A stretch of 64,000 bases of DNA from Microbispora oryzae (GTDB lineage Bacteria > Actinomycetota > Actinomycetes > Streptosporangiales > Streptosporangiaceae). The notes under the pieces are model-generated. The model made no database searches. It saw nothing but the letters and a program-made list of their open reading frames with translations, and had not been told where the DNA came from. Within the stretch, counting starts at the first letter, position 1, and each line of letters starts with the position of its first letter. The stretch covers positions 46,994 to 110,993 of the forward strand of contig NZ_JAFCNB010000023.1 in NCBI RefSeq assembly GCF_017896165.1, written 5' to 3'. The translations under genes and the position numbers were made by a program. This document shows positions 60,528 to 64,000 of this stretch, piece by piece.

Positions 60528-61331
60528 ATGTCGAGTTCCACGGAGGCTCCCGGGAGGACCGGCGCCGCGCGCCCCTCCGACGAACGGCGCAACGTGGCCT
60601 GCTACGTCTACGGCATCGTCCCCGAGGACGTGGACATCAGCGACGACGCCGTCGGTGTGGGCGAGCCGCCCGGCCGCGTCCGGCTCGTCCGGCACGGCGA
60701 GATCGGCGCGCTCGTGAGCGAGGTCGACGCGGACCGGCCGCTCGGCCGCGCGCAGGACCTGGTCGCCCACGAACGGCTGCTCGACGAGGCGGCGGCCGAG
60801 GTGCCGGTGCTGCCGCTGCGGTTCGGCGCCGTGATGACCACTCCGGAGGCGGTGGTCGGGGAACTGCTGGCCCCGCACCACGACCAGTTCGCCGCCGCGC
60901 TGAAGGAGATCGAGGGCCGCACGCAGTACATCGTCAGGGCGCGGTACCTGGAACGGCCGGTGCTGCTGGAGGTGCTTGAGGAGAACTCCGAGGCCCGCCG
61001 GCTGCGCGACCGCATCAGGGATCTGCCGGAAGACGCCACCCGCAACGAACGCATCCGCCTCGGCGAAGTGATCACCTACGCGGTCGCGGCGAAACGGGAG
61101 TCCGACACGGAGGACGTCCTCGACCGGTTCTCCGGCTGCACCGCGGCCGCCGCCGTACGGGAGCCGACGCACGAGCGGGACGCCGCCCATGTCGCGTTCC
61201 TGGTGGAGAGCGAGCGGCAGGCCGACTTCGAGCGCACGCTCGAAGAGCTGCGCCGGGAGTGGAAGGACCGGGCCGAGGTGCGGTTGCTCGGCCCGATGGC
61301 GCCGTACGACTTCATCGTGACGGAGCGCTAG
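60528..61331 (+). CDS. gvpF: Gas vesicle protein GvpF/GvpL family, copy 1
   Basis: This 267-residue soluble protein starts at ATG 60528, 1 bp after the gvpA stop. The family pattern is visible: ACYVYGIVPEDV near residue 23, VLPLRFGAVMTTPEAV near 92, and a C-terminal RLLGPMAPYDFI. GvpF/L proteins bind GvpA and prime the nucleation of the vesicle shell. A second, divergent copy lies at 62399. The letter F versus L is provisional. Confidence 0.92.
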   Translation: MSSSTEAPGRTGAARPSDERRNVACYVYGIVPEDVDISDDAVGVGEPPGRVRLVRHGEIGALVSEVDADRPLGRAQDLVAHERLLDEAAAEVPVLPLRFGAVMTTPEAVVGELLAPHHDQFAAALKEIEGRTQYIVRARYLERPVLLEVLEENSEARRLRDRIRDLPEDATRNERIRLGEVITYAVAAKRESDTEDVLDRFSGCTAAAAVREPTHERDAAHVAFLVESERQADFERTLEELRREWKDRAEVRLLGPMAPYDFIVTER

Positions 61332-61341
61332 AGGAGACGCG

Positions 61342-61575
61342 ATGGGCCTGTTCGGCGCGATCCTCGGTCTGCCCCTCGCCCCGGTCCGGGTGGTGATCCG
61401 GCTCGGGGAGCTGATCCAGGAGCAGGTCGAGCACGAGCTGCGCGACCCCGCCGCCGTACGGCGCCGCCTGGAGGCCATCGAGGAGGCCAGGCGGACCGGC
61501 CAGATCACCGAAGAGGAGGAGGCCCAGGCGGTGGAGGAGGTCCTGCGGTTGATGTCGGGCACGAGGGGAGGGTGA
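61342..61575 (+). CDS. gvpG: Gas vesicle protein GvpG
   Basis: This 77-residue protein starts at ATG 61342. The GvpG signature is in the opening LFGAILGLPLAPVRVVIRLGELIQEQVEHELRD and in EARRTGQITEEEEAQAVEEVLRLM. It is a charged coiled-coil accessory factor, usually directly after a gvpF/L gene as here. Confidence 0.92.
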   Translation: MGLFGAILGLPLAPVRVVIRLGELIQEQVEHELRDPAAVRRRLEAIEEARRTGQITEEEEAQAVEEVLRLMSGTRGG

Positions 61576-61582
61576 CGATCCG

Positions 61583-62026
61583 GTGCCACCGAGGCGAGAG
61601 GCCGAACGAGGAGGGGCCGAGCGGCGAGGTGAGCGACCGCGCCGCAGGCCCGAGCCGGCCTACGACGAGGCTCCCTACGAACCGGACGAGCCGTCATACG
61701 GGGACGACGCGTACGAAGAGGCGTACGAAGCACCGCCGCAGCCGCGCCGCCGCGCGCTCACGGCCGTCACGGCGGGCCAGGCGGGGCTGCGCCACATCTC
61801 CGGCCTGACGTCGAGGAAAGCGGAGGCGGTCACGCTCGTCCAGCCTGTCGAGAACGGCTGGGTCGTGGACGTCGAGGTGCTGGAGGACCACCGCATCCCG
61901 TCCTCCGGCGACCTGCTGGCCACCTACGAGGCCGAGATGGACGGCGACGGCAACCTGCTGTCGTACCGGCGCACGCGGCGCTACCGCCGCGGCACCGGCG
62001 AGTGCGGCGAGGGGCCGCCGCGATGA
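61583..62026 (+). CDS. gvpO: Gas vesicle protein GvpO
   Basis: This 147-residue protein starts at GTG 61583, 7 bp after the gvpG stop. Residues 20-60 are Tyr/Glu/Pro-rich (APYEPDEPSYGDDAYEEAYEA), similar to the tails of the first two operon proteins. The GvpO domain is residues 62-140 (GLRHISGLTSRKAEAVTLVQPVENGWVVDVEVLED and DLLATYEAEMDGDGNLLSYRRTRRYRRG). In Streptomyces GvpO is encoded first in the cluster; here it lies in the middle. Confidence 0.9.
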   Translation: MPPRREAERGGAERRGERPRRRPEPAYDEAPYEPDEPSYGDDAYEEAYEAPPQPRRRALTAVTAGQAGLRHISGLTSRKAEAVTLVQPVENGWVVDVEVLEDHRIPSSGDLLATYEAEMDGDGNLLSYRRTRRYRRGTGECGEGPPR

Positions 62027-62406
62027 CCGAACCCCGGCCGCGCCCGGTGCTGCGCGAGTCGTACCCGCCGTCGGTCTCCGCCGGCGGCGGCAGGCAGGCG
62101 GGCAACCTCGGCGACATCCTGGAACGGGTGCTCGACCGGGGGATCGTGATCGCCGGAGACATCCGGGTCAACCTGCTGGACATCGAGCTGCTCACGATCA
62201 AGCTGCGGCTGGTCATCGCGTCCGTGGACACCGCGCGCGAGCTCGGCATCGACTGGTGGGAGCACGACCCCTGGCTGAGCGGCCGCGACCGGGAGCTGAT
62301 CGAGGAGAACCGCAGGCTCAGGCAGCGCCTCGCGGCCGTCGAGGACCGCCTCGGGGAGATCCGCGAGAGCGAATGGCCACGCGAAGTGGAGCGACGGCGT
62401 GAGTGA
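62023..62406 (+). CDS. gvpJ: Gas vesicle GvpA/J-family protein with coiled-coil tail
   Basis: This 127-residue protein starts at ATG 62023, overlapping the gvpO stop by 4 bp. GvpA/J core at residues 27-70: NLGDILERVLDRGIVIAGDIRVNLLDIELLTIKLRLVIASVDTARE. The tail from residue 85 is a heptad-like coiled coil (RELIEENRRLRQRLAAVEDRLGEI). This layout fits the tip protein GvpJ better than the rib protein. Confidence 0.9.
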   Translation: MTEPRPRPVLRESYPPSVSAGGGRQAGNLGDILERVLDRGIVIAGDIRVNLLDIELLTIKLRLVIASVDTARELGIDWWEHDPWLSGRDRELIEENRRLRQRLAAVEDRLGEIRESEWPREVERRRE

Positions 62407-63265
62407 CATCGGCGTGTATCTCTACGCGGTGACCCAGGACACGGGCCGGGCCCCCCCGGAGGGGCTGCGCGGCGTGCTGGGTCACGAGGTGACCGCCGTT
62501 CGGAGGGCCGGGCTGGCCGCGTACGTGAGCGAGGTGCCGCTCGACCAGTTCGGGGAGGAGCCGCTGCGGCGCCTGCTGGAGGAGCTCGACTGGGTGGAGG
62601 ATGTGGCCCGCTCTCATCATCGCGTGGTCGAGACGCTGTCGACCGGCACGCCGGTCGCCCCCGTCCGGCTGGTGACCGTCTATCACGGGCTCGACCAGGT
62701 GGGCGACCTGCTCACCCGCCGCCGGGCCGACTTCCTCCGCGTCCTCTGCCGGGTCTCCGGGCGGCGGGAGTGGGGAGTCAAGGCGTACGCGACCAGACCC
62801 CCCGAGCGGCCGCCCGAGGGCCCCGCCTCGGAATCCGCGGCGTCCGGGCCAGCCGGGGCCGGTCACGGCACGGCCGAGAGCCCGGGGACGGCGTACCTGC
62901 GGCAGCGCAAGGAGAGCCTGCGCGGCCGGCGGGAGGCGTGGCGGTCGGCCGCCGAGCGGGCGGAGCGGCTGCACGCGGCCCTGGGCGAGATCGCCGACGG
63001 CGCGTGCCGCCATCGGCCGCAGGACCCTCACCTGTCCGGCCGCGACGACGTGATGGTGCTGAACGGCGCCTATCTGCTCGATCCCGCCCGTGAGCCGGAG
63101 TTCTCAGAGGCTCTCGCGGCCTTCCGCGGCGAGGGGATGGAGGTGGAGCTGACCGGGCCGTGGGCGCCCTACTCCTTCACCTCTCTGGATCTCGATACGG
63201 ATCCCGGTACGGGGACGACGGGTCCAGGCGCGGACACGCCGGAGGAGGGCTCCGATGGGCGTTGA
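62399..63265 (+). CDS. gvpL: Gas vesicle protein GvpF/GvpL family, copy 2
   Basis: This 288-residue protein starts at GTG 62399, overlapping the previous gene by 8 bp. It has GVYLYAVTQ (residues 4-12), VAPVRLVTVYHGLDQV near 84, a Gly/Ala-rich insert near residues 135-160 and a C-terminal VELTGPWAPYSF. This is the GvpL/F architecture. It is encoded just before the S-type and K genes as in Streptomyces clusters. Confidence 0.9.
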   Translation: MSDIGVYLYAVTQDTGRAPPEGLRGVLGHEVTAVRRAGLAAYVSEVPLDQFGEEPLRRLLEELDWVEDVARSHHRVVETLSTGTPVAPVRLVTVYHGLDQVGDLLTRRRADFLRVLCRVSGRREWGVKAYATRPPERPPEGPASESAASGPAGAGHGTAESPGTAYLRQRKESLRGRREAWRSAAERAERLHAALGEIADGACRHRPQDPHLSGRDDVMVLNGAYLLDPAREPEFSEALAAFRGEGMEVELTGPWAPYSFTSLDLDTDPGTGTTGPGADTPEEGSDGR

Positions 63266-63503
63266 CACCCCCGGGGGCACGCCCAGGGGCACCACACTGG
63301 CCGCGGAACGGGGGCTGCCGCCCGAGCGGGTCGCCCTGGTCGACCTCCTCGACCGCCTGCTCGCGGGTGGCGTGGTGGTCGCCGGAGATCTCGTGCTGTC
63401 CATCGCCGACATCGAACTGGTCCGCATCTCGCTGCGCGCGCTGCTGGCGTCCGTACGGGACACGGACGAGACGGCGGGCGGGTGTGAGCCGCCCCGGCCA
63501 TGA
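63255..63503 (+). CDS. gvpS: Small GvpA-family protein, GvpS/J type
   Basis: This 82-residue protein starts at ATG 63255, overlapping the previous gene by 11 bp. The core LVDLLDRLLAGGVVVAGDLVLSIADIELVRISLRALLASV is the GvpA fold without the C-terminal extension. Its place between gvpL and gvpK corresponds to gvpS of Streptomyces. Confidence 0.88.
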   Translation: MGVDTPGGTPRGTTLAAERGLPPERVALVDLLDRLLAGGVVVAGDLVLSIADIELVRISLRALLASVRDTDETAGGCEPPRP

Positions 63504-63873
63504 CCCCGGCGGCGTGCCCGGCCACGAGCATGGGGGCGAGCCGGGCCGCGAGCCGAAGGGCCTGGTGCGCGACGCCGCGACCGGCCAGTGGCGTCTCAAC
63601 ACCGATCCCGAGGCGGTGCGGCGCGACCTCGGCCGCCTGGTCCTGACGCTGGTGGAGCTGATCCGCCAGCTCGTGGAGCGGCAGTGCGTCCGGCGCATGG
63701 ACCAGGGCGACCTGTCCGACGAGCAGATCGAGACGCTGGGCCTGACGTTGATGCGGCTGGAGGAGGCCATGACCGAACTGTGTGACCGGTTCGGCCTGTC
63801 GCCCAGTGATCTCAACCTCGACCTCGGCCCGCTCGGAACGCTCCTTCCCACCGACCGGCCCGGCCCGCCCTAG
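63484..63873 (+). CDS. gvpK: Gas vesicle protein GvpK
   Basis: This 129-residue protein starts at GTG 63484 and overlaps gvpS by 20 bp. GvpK signature: LNTDPEAVRRDLGRLVLTLVELIRQLVERQCVRRMDQGDLSDEQIETLGLTLMRLEEAMTELCDRFGL, with LNLDLGPLGTLL at the C-terminus. It is the last gene of the operon and is probably involved in shell growth. Confidence 0.92.
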   Translation: MSRPGHDPGGVPGHEHGGEPGREPKGLVRDAATGQWRLNTDPEAVRRDLGRLVLTLVELIRQLVERQCVRRMDQGDLSDEQIETLGLTLMRLEEAMTELCDRFGLSPSDLNLDLGPLGTLLPTDRPGPP

Positions 63874-63922
63874 CCTCGGGCTTTCGCGGCGAATTTGAGC
63901 GGGCTTGATCGTTTACATGAGA

Positions 63923-63991
63923 AAAGTGCCTTTGAGCTGGGAGGATTGGGCTTGTCTAGAGTCCTGTCCGCACCAGTTCAGAAGGCACTTT
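63923..63991 (+). mobile_element. Possible left edge of an insertion sequence running off the window
   Basis: AAAGTGCCTT followed by TGAGCTGG (63923-63940) is inverted at CCAGTTCAGAAGGCACTTT (63973-63991), with one bulge and one mismatch, around a 32-nt loop. After it comes CACGTGAA, where a GTG at 63996 could open a coding frame beyond the window. The base composition is lower in GC than the neighbouring genes. A transposase start behind this hairpin is an inference. Confidence 0.35.
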
Positions 63992-64000
63992 CCACGTGAA

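Overview
The window is high-GC DNA with GTG/TTG starts, short 4-bp stop/start overlaps, SARP, TetR and ECF41 regulators, and a collagen-like secreted protein. It is chromosomal DNA from a filamentous actinomycete. The style of RpoB and DnaE, a gas-vesicle cluster of the Streptomyces/Streptosporangiaceae type, and an rpoB copy standing outside any rpoBC operon fit best with a Streptosporangiaceae-like genus; that placement is an inference.

Layout. 1-6.5 kb: the 3' end of an NRPS gene (A-PCP-C), a PPOX flavoprotein and a giant SARP regulator. 6.5-10.4 kb: a relic tail with a hairpin, then the replicative polymerase gene dnaE. 10.4-17.6 kb: a TetR-controlled island (DHA2 exporter, two TetR genes, a SnoaL-like gene, and an operon of membrane protein, broken laccase, NAD-binding protein and AhpD-like protein). 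Five copies of one operator (TCGAACA-N4-TGTTCGA type) tie the exporter, the first tetR and the operon together. 17.5-21.7 kb: an EamA transporter beside a LysR relic, an orphan histidine kinase, and two GT2 glycosyltransferases, the second of them broken. 21.8-25.7 kb: a cold-shock gene and an ECF41/SigJ module with two NmrA-like reductases and a DoxX-like protein. 25.7-31.5 kb: a HycA-like protein, a stand-alone rpoB with substitutions in the rifampicin region, an HSL esterase and an ArsR. 31.5-43.4 kb: a complete desferrioxamine-type siderophore locus (desDCBA and binding protein, divergent from FecCD permeases, ATPase and FhuF reductase) around two iron boxes, followed by an ABC exporter. 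43.6-54.7 kb: a mixed accessory stretch (DUF574 methyltransferase, collagen-like protein, SDR relic, ABC-F, acyltransferase, LmbU-like regulator, XRE-TM-trefoil protein, second orphan kinase, LysR, CelB-like endoglucanase). 54.9-63.9 kb: a DUF488 gene, an Asp23/AmaP envelope-stress operon and a divergent gas-vesicle operon. The last 80 bp look like the edge of a mobile element.

How it works together. The clearest physiological units are iron acquisition (make, reimport and reduce a hydroxamate siderophore under DmdR/IdeR-type control), a TetR regulon that probably handles a redox-active or phenolic toxicant, and a back-to-back Asp23/gas-vesicle pair whose two promoters both resemble general-stress sigma promoters. 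The most notable items are the second-type rpoB, the TetR operator set, the mirror-image overlapping promoters at 13.55 kb, and a cluster of four genes that have each lost internal or terminal segments (laccase, LysR, glycosyltransferase, SDR).
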